A DNA stretch of 64,000 nt from an uncultured Sphaerochaeta sp. GTDB lineage: Bacteria; Spirochaetota; Spirochaetia; Sphaerochaetales; Sphaerochaetaceae. Positions 17,933 to 26,961 of the stretch are shown piece by piece. The translations under genes were made by a program, and so were the position numbers. Each line of letters starts with the position of its first letter. Position 1 is the first letter of the stretch. The DNA is taken from contig NZ_OY781063.1 in assembly GCF_963676285.1 (NCBI RefSeq), positions 2,852,001 through 2,916,000 of the forward strand, read 5' to 3'. The notes beneath the pieces were generated by a model. The model saw nothing but the letters and a program-made list of their open reading frames with translations. It did not search any database and was not told the DNA's origin.

Positions 17933-18970
17933 TTACGGCTTGAGGCAAGTTTCTTGTTCCATCATTACATTCTCTGGGAGAATTATATCAATTGGAACGC
18001 ATATGGTTGTTTCGGGTAGCTGGTTCAGCAACCCTTTTCGATACAACTGGTAGATTGCCGTATACCCCTGGTACTCTGGGCGCTGGGAGAGCAGACAATC
18101 GACATACTTGTTGGTCATGGCCTTGCAGTTTTGTGCAATAGCATCATATCCGACCATGATGGTCTGGCTTTTCCTGCCAAGCTGTACCACGAGTTCCGCT
18201 ACTCTGTGAATTGCATCATTGACAACAAAGATACCACTCATGTCGGGGTGGTTCCTGTAAAATGTGTCAAGTTCTCCCAGTGGATCCTCTCCTCCAAAGT
18301 GAATTTCCATATCATATGTTGAATAGCCAGGTTTATCTGCAAAGTAGCTGAGAAAACCACGTACCCGTTCAGCCGAGTTATATGCAGCACGATGGGTCTG
18401 TACCGCAAGCAGTGTGCCTCCATTCGGTTGGAGCAGGTGCATCATCCTGCCTGCAACATATCCTCCTTGGTAAGGATTCTGGATAACGCTGCACACCGGA
18501 GTTGAATCAGGTAGTGGGCTATCAATGAATGCGTAATCGAGGGTAGGGTGGTCTGCAAGCAAGGTCTCTGCCTCTGCTGGGACGACAGGGGCCAACAGTA
18601 GTGCATCAATTGGCTTATCCAGGATTCGTCTGCCCTGTGCCAATAGGGATCCTTCCTTTGTTCTGTCGAACTCAAGCATATCGATCGTTACAGCCAGGGG
18701 GGATAGTTCCTTTGCTGCTTTCAGGATTCCTTCATACATCAGATTCCAATAACCGTACTCGCTGTGGAGAAGAGGAAGTAGCACGCCGATGGTAAATTGT
18801 TTGCTCAGCTTGAGATTTCTTGCATAGGTGTTTGGTTGGTATCCGTGCTCATCGATGATGCTCATCACTTTCTCGACAGTCTTGGGAGCAACCCTTCCTC
18901 GTTTATGGAGTACCCGGTCAACAGTCCCTATTGAAACGTTCGCTAGTTTGGCAATCTCAGATATAGTCAT
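17933..18970 (-). CDS. LacI-family transcriptional regulator, probable arabinose repressor
   Basis: DNA-binding regulator of 345 residues. The helix-turn-helix is at the extreme N-terminus (TISEIAKLANVSIGTVDRVL) followed by a hinge (YQPNTYARNLKLSK). The remainder is a periplasmic-binding-protein fold that binds a sugar effector, of the branch with KQFTIGVLLPLLHSEYGYW seen in rhizopine/ribose-like sensors. ATG 18970 has AGGGGAC just upstream. An in-frame start at 19045 would bury the helix-turn-helix and is rejected. It diverges from araA, and two similar palindromes that look like its operators lie in the space between, so it probably represses araA and itself until arabinose or a derivative is bound. 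Confidence 0.88.
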   Translation of the reverse strand: MTISEIAKLANVSIGTVDRVLHKRGRVAPKTVEKVMSIIDEHGYQPNTYARNLKLSKQFTIGVLLPLLHSEYGYWNLMYEGILKAAKELSPLAVTIDMLEFDRTKEGSLLAQGRRILDKPIDALLLAPVVPAEAETLLADHPTLDYAFIDSPLPDSTPVCSVIQNPYQGGYVAGRMMHLLQPNGGTLLAVQTHRAAYNSAERVRGFLSYFADKPGYSTYDMEIHFGGEDPLGELDTFYRNHPDMSGIFVVNDAIHRVAELVVQLGRKSQTIMVGYDAIAQNCKAMTNKYVDCLLSQRPEYQGYTAIYQLYRKGLLNQLPETTICVPIDIILPENVMMEQETCLKP

Positions 18971-19007
18971 AAGTCCCCTGCTGATCAATATGTTTGTCAG
19001 AAAATAA

Positions 19008-19025
19008 TTGGTTAACGATAACGCA
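19008..19025. promoter_or_regulatory. Predicted LacI-type operator near the regulator start
   Basis: The sequence TTGGTTAACGATAACGCA has half-sites GTTAACG and AACGCA that match those of the better palindrome at 19159-19176. It sits 38 bases upstream of the regulator ATG and could serve autoregulation. Confidence 0.5.
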
Positions 19026-19118
19026 GATGCAGTATAGCATATCATCTTATAGGTGAATAGAAACGGTCCGACATATTTCCATTCATTCAGCGATATTACA
19101 GGTTTTACTGTTTATTAC

Positions 19119-19147
19119 TTGACAGAATTACATTCAGAGATAACAAT
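19119..19147 (+). promoter_or_regulatory. Predicted araA promoter
   Basis: A perfect TTGACA lies at 19119-19124. The -10 would be TAACAAT at 19141-19147, a weak match that suits a regulated promoter. The operator palindrome begins 12 bases downstream. Confidence 0.6.
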
Positions 19148-19158
19148 AGAAATACATT

Positions 19159-19176
19159 TGCGTTTACGTTAACGCA
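19159..19176. promoter_or_regulatory. Predicted LacI-type operator overlapping araA transcription start
   Basis: The 18-base sequence TGCGTTTACGTTAACGCA has perfect outer arms TGCGTT and AACGCA, the classical CG-centred form of LacI/GalR operators. Its place just after the -10 element fits repression by blocking RNA polymerase. Confidence 0.7.
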
Positions 19177-19218
19177 TCGTTTATATCGTTCTTATGCAAT
19201 GAGCTTAAGGGGGCAACC

Positions 19219-20703
19219 ATGCAAAGAAAATCAATTGATATGTATGAATTCTGGTTTTTGGTAGGATCACAATTCCTGTACGGACCAGAGACACTCAATG
19301 AAGTAGCAAGTCACGCACAGCAGATGGTAGAGGGATTGAATGCCTCTGGCAAGCTGCCTTGCAAGGTTGTATATAAAGCGACACTCAAGACTCCTGAAGA
19401 AATTGAGCAATGCATCAAGGACGCAAATTATGATGATACCTGTGCAGGAATCATCACCTGGATGCACACATTTTCCCCATCAAAGATGTGGATCAATGGT
19501 TTTTCCCTGTTGCAGAAGCCATATTGCCATCTCCATACCCAGTTCAACCGCATGATACCCGATACGGAAATTGATATGGATTTCATGAATTTGAATCAGT
19601 CTGCCCATGGGGACCGTGAACATGGTTTCATTGCTGCAAGGATGCGTATGGGTCGAAAGATCATCACTGGGTTCTGGGAAGATGATGAAGTCCAGAAAAA
19701 GCTTGGTTCCTGGATGCGCTCAGCAATTGGTGCAATAGAGAGCAGAAAGCTGAAGGTTATGCGATTCGGTGACAATATGAGGAATGTTGCAGTCACTGAA
19801 GGTGATAAGGTCGGGGTGCAAATGCAGCTTGGCTGGCAGGTGAATACTTGGGGTGTAGGTGACTTGATCAAGGAGATCGAAGCGGTCACTGATGCTGAGG
19901 TGGACGCCCAGATGGATGCGTATAAAGAGAAATATGAGTTCTCCACCAAAGATATGGAAACTGTTCGCTACCAGGCCCGTGAAGAGGTTGCCATGCGACA
20001 TTTCTTCGAGCGGGAAGGAATCTCTGCTTTCTCAAATACATTCGAGGATCTGCAGGCTATGCGACAGTTGCCGGGTCTTGCAAGTCAGGATCTGATGGCC
20101 GAGGGGTACGGCTACGGTGGGGAAGGGGACTGGAAAGTTTCTGCCATGACCAGCTTGGTTAAGAGGATGACCGAAGGTATGGAAGGTGGTACTACCTTCA
20201 TGGAAGACTATACCTACCATATGGAGAAAGGCAATGAGCTCTCACTTGGGGCACATATGCTTGAGATCTGTCCTTCTATCACCAAGGAGAAAGCACGGAT
20301 TGAGGTTCATGAACTAGGAATTGGGGGGAAGGAACCTCCTGCCCGTCTTGTTTTTGAAGGCCATCCAGGAAACGCAATACTTGCCTCCTTGATTGACATG
20401 GGAGGACGCCTGCGACTGATAGTGAATGAGATCGAGGTAGTGAAACCTATCTACAAGATGCCGAACCTTCCTGTTGCAAGAGTCATGTGGAAACCTGAAC
20501 CAGATCTGTATCAAGCAGCACATCTGTGGATGCTCGCAGGCGGTGCCCACCATGCAGTGCTGAGTTATGATGCCACTGCAGAGATGCTTGAAGATTGGTG
20601 CGAGATCATGGGTATTGAGTTTGTACATATCCATAAGGATGTCACCGTTGCTTCCATGAAGCAGCAGTTGTTCCTCTCTGATCTTGCTTGGAAGCTCAAG
20701 TAA
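19219..20703 (+). CDS. araA: L-arabinose isomerase
   Basis: Converts L-arabinose to L-ribulose in the cytoplasm, the first step of arabinose catabolism. The 494-residue product has family-typical length and motifs: EFWFLVGSQFLYGPETL at the start, ITWMHTFSPSKMW near residue 80, and the catalytic region GGTTFMEDYTYHMEKG with HMLEICPSI, which carry the two metal-binding Glu residues, plus the later His in the HIHKDVT region. An AAGGGGG ribosome binding site precedes ATG 19219. No araD is visible next to it. Expression should follow the divergent LacI-type regulator. Confidence 0.96.
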   Translation: MQRKSIDMYEFWFLVGSQFLYGPETLNEVASHAQQMVEGLNASGKLPCKVVYKATLKTPEEIEQCIKDANYDDTCAGIITWMHTFSPSKMWINGFSLLQKPYCHLHTQFNRMIPDTEIDMDFMNLNQSAHGDREHGFIAARMRMGRKIITGFWEDDEVQKKLGSWMRSAIGAIESRKLKVMRFGDNMRNVAVTEGDKVGVQMQLGWQVNTWGVGDLIKEIEAVTDAEVDAQMDAYKEKYEFSTKDMETVRYQAREEVAMRHFFEREGISAFSNTFEDLQAMRQLPGLASQDLMAEGYGYGGEGDWKVSAMTSLVKRMTEGMEGGTTFMEDYTYHMEKGNELSLGAHMLEICPSITKEKARIEVHELGIGGKEPPARLVFEGHPGNAILASLIDMGGRLRLIVNEIEVVKPIYKMPNLPVARVMWKPEPDLYQAAHLWMLAGGAHHAVLSYDATAEMLEDWCEIMGIEFVHIHKDVTVASMKQQLFLSDLAWKLK

Positions 20704-20727
20704 CAGAGATAGGCAATAGGTAATAAG

Positions 20728-20760
20728 AAGAGGTCGACTCCGTAAGGAATCGACCTCTTT
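20728..20760. terminator. Bidirectional terminator between araA and araB
   Basis: Stem arms AAGAGGTCGACTCC and GGAATCGACCTCTT with a GTAA loop and one mismatch. It is flanked by A-rich and T-rich ends, so it can stop both convergent genes. Confidence 0.8.
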
Positions 20761-20779
20761 AATGCATTTGTGCTCTCAG

Positions 20780-22381
20780 TTATTTTAGATGAGCCACAGC
20801 CGCTTTCTCAACTGGAAGACCCTGCTTGTATCGTGCAAGGAATGCGTTGAAGCCAGCAATATCCTCTTCAGTCGGTTCTACGGTTGTTACCTCAGCAGAG
20901 GCAAATACCTTTGAATCGAGGTATTCAGAGAGTGTTTCATCTTTCTTCTGCGCCATATAGGCAGCAAGCAGTGCGATGCCCCAAGCCCCACCTTCTCCTG
21001 CTGTCTTCAACACAGAAATTGGGGTATGCAGGGCACTTGCCATCATCTTCTGTCCAACTTCCGCTGTCTTGAAGAAGCCTCCATGTCCGTTGATGGCGTC
21101 GATTGCCACATGTTCCTCTTCAAAGAGAATATCCATGCCGATTCTTAGTACCCCAAGCGCTGTGAAGAGTTGGGAACGCATGAAATTTGCAAGGGTGAAG
21201 GAGTTCTTGGTTTCTCGGACAAAAAGAGGACGACCTTCATTGATATCAGTCATCGTTTCCCCGCTGATATAGTTGTACGGCAAGAGTCCACCACAATCCT
21301 TGTCTCCTTCCAGTGCCTTGAATAGGAGCTTGTCATAGAACTCTCCCTTGGAAACTGAGAATCCAAGAGTCTGTACCACTTCATTGAACAGTCTCATCCA
21401 GGCGTCATACTCGCCGGTACAGTTGTTGCCATGGCTCATTGCCACCAGTGACCCATCAGGGGTGGTGACCCGGTCAATGAACTTGTTGTAGCTCTTGGAA
21501 AGAGGCTTCTCCAGGACAATCATGGCAAAAACGGAAGTACCAGCTGATACATTTCCGGTTCGCTTCTTCACAGAATTGGTTGCAACCATTCCAGTACCTG
21601 CATCTCCCTCGGGAGGGCAGAGTGGGGTACCTGCTTCCAGCATACCGCTTGGATCAATCAAGGCCGCACCTTGCTTGCTCAATACACCTGCCTGCTCACC
21701 TGCTGGTAGAATGGAGGGTAGAATGGAGAGAAGATCCCAGCTGTACTTGCGGTCTTGTATCTGGTTTGCGAATCGGTCAAGCATTTCAGTATCATAGTGT
21801 CCACTTGCTGTATCAATCGGGAACATACCTGAAGCATCACCAATGCCCAGTACTTTCTCTCCGGTAAGCTGCCAGTGAACATATCCTGAAAGGGTGGTAA
21901 GGAATGATATATCTCCCACATGTTCTTCCCCACTGAGAATTGCATGGTAGAGATGGCTGATGGACCAGCGCTCTGGAACAGGATAATCGAAGAGGTCACT
22001 CAATTCTTCTGCTGCCTTGGCCGTAATCGTATTTCTCCAGGTTCTGAAGGGAACAAGGAGTTGTCTCTTTTCATCAAAGGCAAGATAGCCATGCATCATT
22101 GCACTGACACCCATTGATTTTAGTTTCTTCAGTGGGACACCATAGTTGCTCTGAACCTCTTTCTGGAGATTGGCAAAGCAGGTTGAGATGCCTTTCCATA
22201 CATCCTCAAGACTGTAGGTCCAGATTCCATTGAATAAGGTGTTTTCCCAGTCATGCCCCCCTTGGGCGATGGGCTGGTTTTCCGAGTTGATCAAAACTGC
22301 CTTGATTCTTGTGGAACCAAGTTCAATACCGAGCATTGTCTGGCCATTGACAATCTCTTGTGTAATTGCATTCTTCAGCAT
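20780..22381 (-). CDS. araB: FGGY-family carbohydrate kinase, probable L-ribulokinase
   Basis: Sugar kinase of 533 residues with the FGGY fold: nucleotide-binding phosphate loop LGIELGSTRIKAVLI near residue 17 and the second domain with INGHGGFFKTAEVGQKMMA and TAGEGGAWGIALLAAYMA. It is longer than xylulokinases and lies convergent to araA, so phosphorylation of L-ribulose is the best guess. It belongs to the branch sometimes annotated only as FGGY kinase or ATPase, not the classical E. coli AraB, so the substrate is inferred from location. AAAGGAG precedes ATG 22381 and a TATAAT element lies just upstream. Confidence 0.8.
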   Translation of the reverse strand: MLKNAITQEIVNGQTMLGIELGSTRIKAVLINSENQPIAQGGHDWENTLFNGIWTYSLEDVWKGISTCFANLQKEVQSNYGVPLKKLKSMGVSAMMHGYLAFDEKRQLLVPFRTWRNTITAKAAEELSDLFDYPVPERWSISHLYHAILSGEEHVGDISFLTTLSGYVHWQLTGEKVLGIGDASGMFPIDTASGHYDTEMLDRFANQIQDRKYSWDLLSILPSILPAGEQAGVLSKQGAALIDPSGMLEAGTPLCPPEGDAGTGMVATNSVKKRTGNVSAGTSVFAMIVLEKPLSKSYNKFIDRVTTPDGSLVAMSHGNNCTGEYDAWMRLFNEVVQTLGFSVSKGEFYDKLLFKALEGDKDCGGLLPYNYISGETMTDINEGRPLFVRETKNSFTLANFMRSQLFTALGVLRIGMDILFEEEHVAIDAINGHGGFFKTAEVGQKMMASALHTPISVLKTAGEGGAWGIALLAAYMAQKKDETLSEYLDSKVFASAEVTTVEPTEEDIAGFNAFLARYKQGLPVEKAAVAHLK

Positions 22382-22444
22382 GTGCTACTCCTTTCTATAA
22401 TTATAGCCTGTATAGCGGATTATGAAAAGCATACAAACAAAGAA

Positions 22445-22472
22445 ACAGCGGAAGATTAATCTCTTCCGCTGT
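22445..22472 (-). terminator. Terminator of the glgA-glgC operon
   Basis: Perfect 11-base stem ACAGCGGAAGA / TCTTCCGCTGT with a 6-base loop, 20 bases after the glgC stop. On the reverse strand it is followed by a T-rich stretch (TTTCTTTGTTTG). Confidence 0.82.
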
Positions 22473-22492
22473 GTAGAAATACCTGATTGTTA

Positions 22493-23788
22493 TTACATTA
22501 CCGTTCCATTCTTGATAATGGCATTCTTGTTGATGACGATAATCCCATCATGAATGGAATACATGGCAAAATCCCCTTCCTGGCGAGGGATGTCATCAAT
22601 TCCTATCCGGCATCCATCACCGATACGGGCATTCTGGTCGATGATGGCCTTTCGGATAATGGTTCCCCTTCCAATACCTATATTGGGAATGCCTTTCTTC
22701 GCATTCTCGGCCTTCTGTTCCAGTGTCTCATAGAAAGAGGCACCCATACAGTAGACACCATCAAGGGAGGCTCCGGATTCAATAATGGTACGTACACCGA
22801 TGATAGAGTTCACGATGTAGGCATTGGTTATAATCGATCCCTCACTGGTAAGTGAGTTTGATATATTGCAGAAATTCACCTTCGTAGCAGGCAAGTGTCT
22901 ACGGTGGGTGTAGATCGGCATTCTTTCGTCATAGAAGTTGAACTGTGGATTGATCGAGGCCAGATCAAGATTGGTCTCATAGAATGCCTTGATCGTTCCA
23001 ATATCCTCCCAAAACCCATCAAAGAGGTAGGTGGCAACTTTCCGTTGCTTGATGACATCGGGAATGATCTCTCTTCCAAAATCCGTCTTGTCGTTGTTCA
23101 ATACCTCTTCCATCGTCTGTGCGTTAAAAATGTAGATACCCATGCTTGCAAGATACTCATTGCTTGGGCCTACATGTACTCCCAAGGAAGAGAACATGAA
23201 ATCATCACCAACCTTGTATTCGCTGATATCCAGGTCGATGGCTGGTTTCTCATAGAAGTCGGTAATCATTCCTTCCTTGTCGCAGCCGATGATACCCAAC
23301 CCTGTTGCCTGCTCCCTGCTGATGGGCTTGGATGCAATGGTCAGTTCTGCACCGCTCTTGATATGTCTGTCGAGCATTTGTCCAAGGTCCATTCTGTAGA
23401 GTTGGTCTCCACTGAGAATGATGTAGTAGTCAGCATTCTGGTCGTGGAAGTGCTTCATGTTCTTACGAACAGCATCCGCAGTACCTTGATACCAGGTATC
23501 GGTTTGATTAGTCTGCTCTGCAGCAAGAATCTCGACAAACCCGTTTGAGAAGGTGTCGAAGATATAGGTATTGGAGATATGGTTGTGAAGAGAGGCGGAG
23601 TTGAACTGGGTGAGGATGTAAATCTGCCTGATTTCACTGTTGATACAGTTCGAGATTGGAATATCCACCAATCGGTACTTTCCAGCGAAGGGAACTGCAG
23701 GTTTGGCACGATCCATGGTGAGAGGGTACAGCCTGGTACCTTTTCCCCCGCCAAGTACAATCGCAATCGTTTTTTCTCTAGTTCGCAT
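22493..23788 (-). CDS. glgC: Glucose-1-phosphate adenylyltransferase
   Basis: Makes ADP-glucose from ATP and glucose 1-phosphate, the committed step of glycogen synthesis. The 431-residue product shows the nucleotidyltransferase N-terminus IVLGGGKGTRLYPLT, substrate loop KPAVPFAGKYRLVDIPISN, the DQLYRM segment and a C-terminal left-handed beta-helix with hexapeptide repeats that hold the allosteric site. It begins 1 base after glgA ends, so the two are one operon. Activity in this family is set by glycolytic intermediates, which fits a regulatory C-terminal domain here. Confidence 0.96.
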   Translation of the reverse strand: MRTREKTIAIVLGGGKGTRLYPLTMDRAKPAVPFAGKYRLVDIPISNCINSEIRQIYILTQFNSASLHNHISNTYIFDTFSNGFVEILAAEQTNQTDTWYQGTADAVRKNMKHFHDQNADYYIILSGDQLYRMDLGQMLDRHIKSGAELTIASKPISREQATGLGIIGCDKEGMITDFYEKPAIDLDISEYKVGDDFMFSSLGVHVGPSNEYLASMGIYIFNAQTMEEVLNNDKTDFGREIIPDVIKQRKVATYLFDGFWEDIGTIKAFYETNLDLASINPQFNFYDERMPIYTHRRHLPATKVNFCNISNSLTSEGSIITNAYIVNSIIGVRTIIESGASLDGVYCMGASFYETLEQKAENAKKGIPNIGIGRGTIIRKAIIDQNARIGDGCRIGIDDIPRQEGDFAMYSIHDGIIVINKNAIIKNGTVM

Positions 23789-23789
23789 G

Positions 23790-25244
23790 TCATTTCCCCC
23801 TTAAGCTGGATCTATATACTGTTTGATACGCCTTGGCCGACCGTTCCCATGAACTGTCCCAAAGCATGCATCGTTCTCGAATGGTCTGAAGAGTCTTTGG
23901 ACCCTTCTCCCACCAATGTATTGCCCTTTCAACTGCCTCAAGTATACCACGAGCGCTCATACTCTCAAAGAGAATGCCGGTTCCTTCCTTTGGTCTCTCA
24001 TCCAGATCGATAATGCTGTCGGCAAGACCACCTGTCTTTCGAGCCACCGGCAAGGTGCCATAGCGTAGGCTGTACAGTTGGTTGAGCCCACATGGTTCAT
24101 ATCGGCTGGGCATCAGGAAGAAGTCGGCTCCAGCTTCAAGACGGTGAGCCGCCTTGTTGCTGAAGAGGATATTCACTGAGAGATTTTCATATCGCTCCCC
24201 GAGTTCCCGCAGCTTGATCTCCATCGCAGAGTCTCCAGTCCCTATGAGGATCATCTGCATGGTATGCTTTTGCAGCATCCGCTCCAAGGCACAGGGAGAT
24301 CCTTCAAGCAATTCGACGAATCCCTTTTGTTCGGCAAGTCGGCTGATCATGGCAAATAGTGGTATGGAGGGGTCCTTCGGAAGATTGAACTCCTCTTGCA
24401 GTTCTGCCTTGATAGCCTGCTTTCCTTGCTGAGAATGTGCAGAGAAATGATGTTCAATGAAAGGGTCTGTCTCAGGATTCCACTCTTCTGGATCGATACC
24501 ATTGATGATGCCATCCAATACAGCAGAGCGTTCTGTAAGCAGTCCATCCAAAGAGCAACCATACTCTTTGCTTTGGATTTCTTTCGCATAGGTTGGGCTG
24601 ACGGTGGTAATTCGATCGGCAAATTCCAAACCGGTTTTCAGCATATTGGTACGCTTGGTCGGCGTCTCTCCACTGAACATCCTGTTGTCAGGCAAGATGT
24701 CAGTACTGAGCAACTCCAAGCGTGAGAATTCACCCTGATAGGCTAGATTGTGGATGGTCATTACGCTCTTGGTTTTCTGGTAAAATGGATCATCATGCAA
24801 AGAAAGGAGATAGGGAAGAAACCCACAAGTCCAATCATGACAGTGCATGATATCGACTTTCCAGTCGAGGAGCTTGCAGAGAACCAAGGCAGCCTTATTC
24901 AAGAGAGTGAATCGTTTCAGGTTGTCGTGGTACGGGGTAAAAGAGGTGTCGCCATAAATCCCCTTCCTGTCCGTGTAAAAAGGGTGTTGTACAAAGTAAT
25001 ACGTCACCTTTCCAAGACGAGTCTCGCAGAAAGTTACTGACTCGGTACTTCCTAGAAGAGAGACCTCTCCTTGAAACGGTAAATCGGTGAAGGATGTTCT
25101 ATCGACACTCCCATAGAGAGGAAGCACTACTCGGACCTCTTCGCCAACCATGGCGAGGGCTCCCGATAGTGCCCCAACTACGTCTGCAAGCCCCCCTGAT
25201 TTAGAGAAGGGGACAGATTCACTCGATACCATACATATATTCAT
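23790..25244 (-). CDS. glgA: Glycogen synthase (ADP-glucose)
   Basis: GT5 glycosyltransferase that adds glucose from ADP-glucose to the non-reducing end of glycogen. Length 484 residues, as usual. The KxGGL nucleotide-sugar motif is SKSGGLADVVGALSGAL at about residue 14, and the C-terminal GT-B signature is PSRYEPCGLNQLYSLRYGTLPV followed by TGGLADSI. The gene is headed by a promoter whose -10 ends 6 bases before ATG 25244. glgC follows immediately. No branching enzyme or phosphorylase is in the window. Confidence 0.96.
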   Translation of the reverse strand: MNICMVSSESVPFSKSGGLADVVGALSGALAMVGEEVRVVLPLYGSVDRTSFTDLPFQGEVSLLGSTESVTFCETRLGKVTYYFVQHPFYTDRKGIYGDTSFTPYHDNLKRFTLLNKAALVLCKLLDWKVDIMHCHDWTCGFLPYLLSLHDDPFYQKTKSVMTIHNLAYQGEFSRLELLSTDILPDNRMFSGETPTKRTNMLKTGLEFADRITTVSPTYAKEIQSKEYGCSLDGLLTERSAVLDGIINGIDPEEWNPETDPFIEHHFSAHSQQGKQAIKAELQEEFNLPKDPSIPLFAMISRLAEQKGFVELLEGSPCALERMLQKHTMQMILIGTGDSAMEIKLRELGERYENLSVNILFSNKAAHRLEAGADFFLMPSRYEPCGLNQLYSLRYGTLPVARKTGGLADSIIDLDERPKEGTGILFESMSARGILEAVERAIHWWEKGPKTLQTIRERCMLWDSSWERSAKAYQTVYRSSLRGK

Positions 25245-25250
25245 GCCTCA

Positions 25251-25280
25251 ATTAGAACACTAAGGCTATGTCATCGTCAA
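25251..25280 (-). promoter_or_regulatory. Predicted promoter of glgA-glgC
   Basis: Reverse-strand TTGACG (25275-25280) and TCTAAT (25251-25256) with an 18-base spacer. The -10 ends 6 bases before ATG 25244, so the mRNA would have no leader. Confidence 0.55.
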
Positions 25281-25316
25281 GGAGATTTGTGTGATATATG
25301 AGTTAGGAAATGCACC

Positions 25317-26255
25317 CTAACGGTATGCATTTCCCTCCAATTCGTCGATATACTCACTTGAACAGTGGGCAGCAATGGCTCCATCACTGGCTGCTGTTAC
25401 CAACTGCCTGAACACAGTGTCTCTCACATCTCCTACCGCATACAGACCAGGAATAGAGGTCTCCATCCGCTCGTTGGTAAGAACATATCCGCTCTCATCA
25501 AGCACTGATTTGTCAAGGAGTTCCGTCTGTGGAATCATTCCAACAAAGATGAAGACAGCATCAAACTCACGTTCATACTGCTTGTCATTTGCCAGATCAT
25601 TGAGCAGGACAGAGGTGACTTTCTCTCCATCTCCGTTGATGCGCTCAACGGTGTGCTGCATGACAATTTCAACGTTCTTGTTACGCTCAATCTGCTCAAC
25701 CAGATGATCTTGTGCCCTGAAACGGTCCTTACGGTGGATCAGGGTGATGTGTTCACTGAGCTTGGAAAGATAGATGGCATCAGTAAGTGCTGTATCACCA
25801 CCACCTACGACCAAGATTCTCTTCCCCTTGAAGAAAGGCCCGTCACAAGTACCGCAATAGGAGACACCCTTGCCGTTGTACTTTTCTTCGCCCTCAACTC
25901 CCAGATGTCGGTGTTTTGCCCCAGTGGCAAAGATAACGGCTCTTGCCTTATAGGTTTCCCCGTCAACTGTCTCTGCAGTGAAAACCTCTCCCTCTTTCTT
26001 GAGTGAGGAGACCGTTGCATAGACAAGGTTTGCACCAAAAGCTTCTGCCTGGGCATGGAACTTCATACCAATTTCATAACCGCTGATTGGCTGATCAAAA
26101 CCGGGATAGTTCTCTATCATATCGATGTACATGGTCTGTCCGCCTGGAGCAATAGACTCCAACAGGGTAACTGAGCGACCAGCACGTGCTGCATATTGGG
26201 CTGCAGACATCCCTGCAACCCCTGATCCAATGATCAGTACATCTTGTTCAATCAT
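25317..26255 (-). CDS. trxB: Thioredoxin reductase
   Basis: Flavoprotein that passes electrons from NADPH to thioredoxin. The 312-residue product has FAD-binding GSGVAGMSAAQYAARAG at residue 10, the redox-active Cys pair in SYCGTCDGPFF near residue 135, the NADPH site VVGGGDTALTDAIYL, and the closing FAD motif GLYAVGDVRDTVFRQLVTA. The active-site CGTC replaces the commoner CATC, an accepted variant. It is the last gene of the reverse-strand TPR-tsaE-tsaB-trxB set and overlaps tsaB by 8 bases. Confidence 0.95.
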   Translation of the reverse strand: MIEQDVLIIGSGVAGMSAAQYAARAGRSVTLLESIAPGGQTMYIDMIENYPGFDQPISGYEIGMKFHAQAEAFGANLVYATVSSLKKEGEVFTAETVDGETYKARAVIFATGAKHRHLGVEGEEKYNGKGVSYCGTCDGPFFKGKRILVVGGGDTALTDAIYLSKLSEHITLIHRKDRFRAQDHLVEQIERNKNVEIVMQHTVERINGDGEKVTSVLLNDLANDKQYEREFDAVFIFVGMIPQTELLDKSVLDESGYVLTNERMETSIPGLYAVGDVRDTVFRQLVTAASDGAIAAHCSSEYIDELEGNAYR

Positions 26256-26961
26256 GTGAAACCTCCAAAGACTGGATTATCTTTTGTAATGCAATTTCAG
26301 CGTCACTTTTACGTACATAGGAAGGACCTTTTCCCACGTCGTCACTGCCTCTCTCCAGATATTGCTTCCTTCCCATACCTGCAAGTACAAGAGCCAGATT
26401 TGCTCCAGCATAGGTGTCAACAAGCACTTTCTCTTGTAAAGGTTCGCTGAGTTTATGGGCAAGGAGAGATGCGTCGGCTCCCGTAAGGAGGATGGAAGGG
26501 TATCCAGAAAGCAGCTGTTCTATTTGCTGGGCAGTGAGATCAAGATCTTCACTTATCCGTTTCCCATCTACAAAAAGAGCAGCATAGAAGCGCTGTTTTT
26601 TTGCATCGATGGTTGCAAGAACGGCACCTGGATACATATTGACGCACCCTTGGTAGACATCCAGAGTTGGGATGGACACCAAGGGTTTGCCTGTCGCAAG
26701 AGAGATTCCTTTGAGGGTGCTCATGGCTATTCTGAGCCCAGTGAAAGAGCCGGGTCCGCTGGTACATACCAGCAAGTCTAGGTCTTTTAAATCAATGTTG
26801 CATCGACCACAGAGCTCAAGAATTCTGGGAATCAGCAACTCGGAATGTTTGTTCCCTAATGTGGTTGCACTGGTTTCATAGAAAACCGGCTTGTCTTCTT
26901 CATATCGGACAAGCGCAAGGTGCAAAACTGCTGTTGCAGTGTCACATGCAAGGACATTCAT
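26248..26961 (-). CDS. tsaB: tRNA threonylcarbamoyladenosine synthesis protein TsaB
   Basis: Actin-like ASKHA-fold partner of TsaD, needed for the t6A37 modification of ANN-decoding tRNAs. Product of 237 residues, as expected. The N-terminus NVLACDTATAVLHLALV, the central HSELLIPRILELC and TSGPGSFTGLRIAMSTLKGI are the family signatures. Unlike TsaD it lacks the metal-binding His pair. It overlaps tsaE by 4 bases (ATGA), placing two parts of the same TsaBDE machine in one operon. TsaD is not in the window. Confidence 0.94.
   Translation of the reverse strand: MNVLACDTATAVLHLALVRYEEDKPVFYETSATTLGNKHSELLIPRILELCGRCNIDLKDLDLLVCTSGPGSFTGLRIAMSTLKGISLATGKPLVSIPTLDVYQGCVNMYPGAVLATIDAKKQRFYAALFVDGKRISEDLDLTAQQIEQLLSGYPSILLTGADASLLAHKLSEPLQEKVLVDTYAGANLALVLAGMGRKQYLERGSDDVGKGPSYVRKSDAEIALQKIIQSLEVSHD

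Noticed and set aside
22895..23548. A 217-codon forward open frame opposite glgC
   Set aside because: Shadow of a well-conserved enzyme gene, no ribosome binding site.
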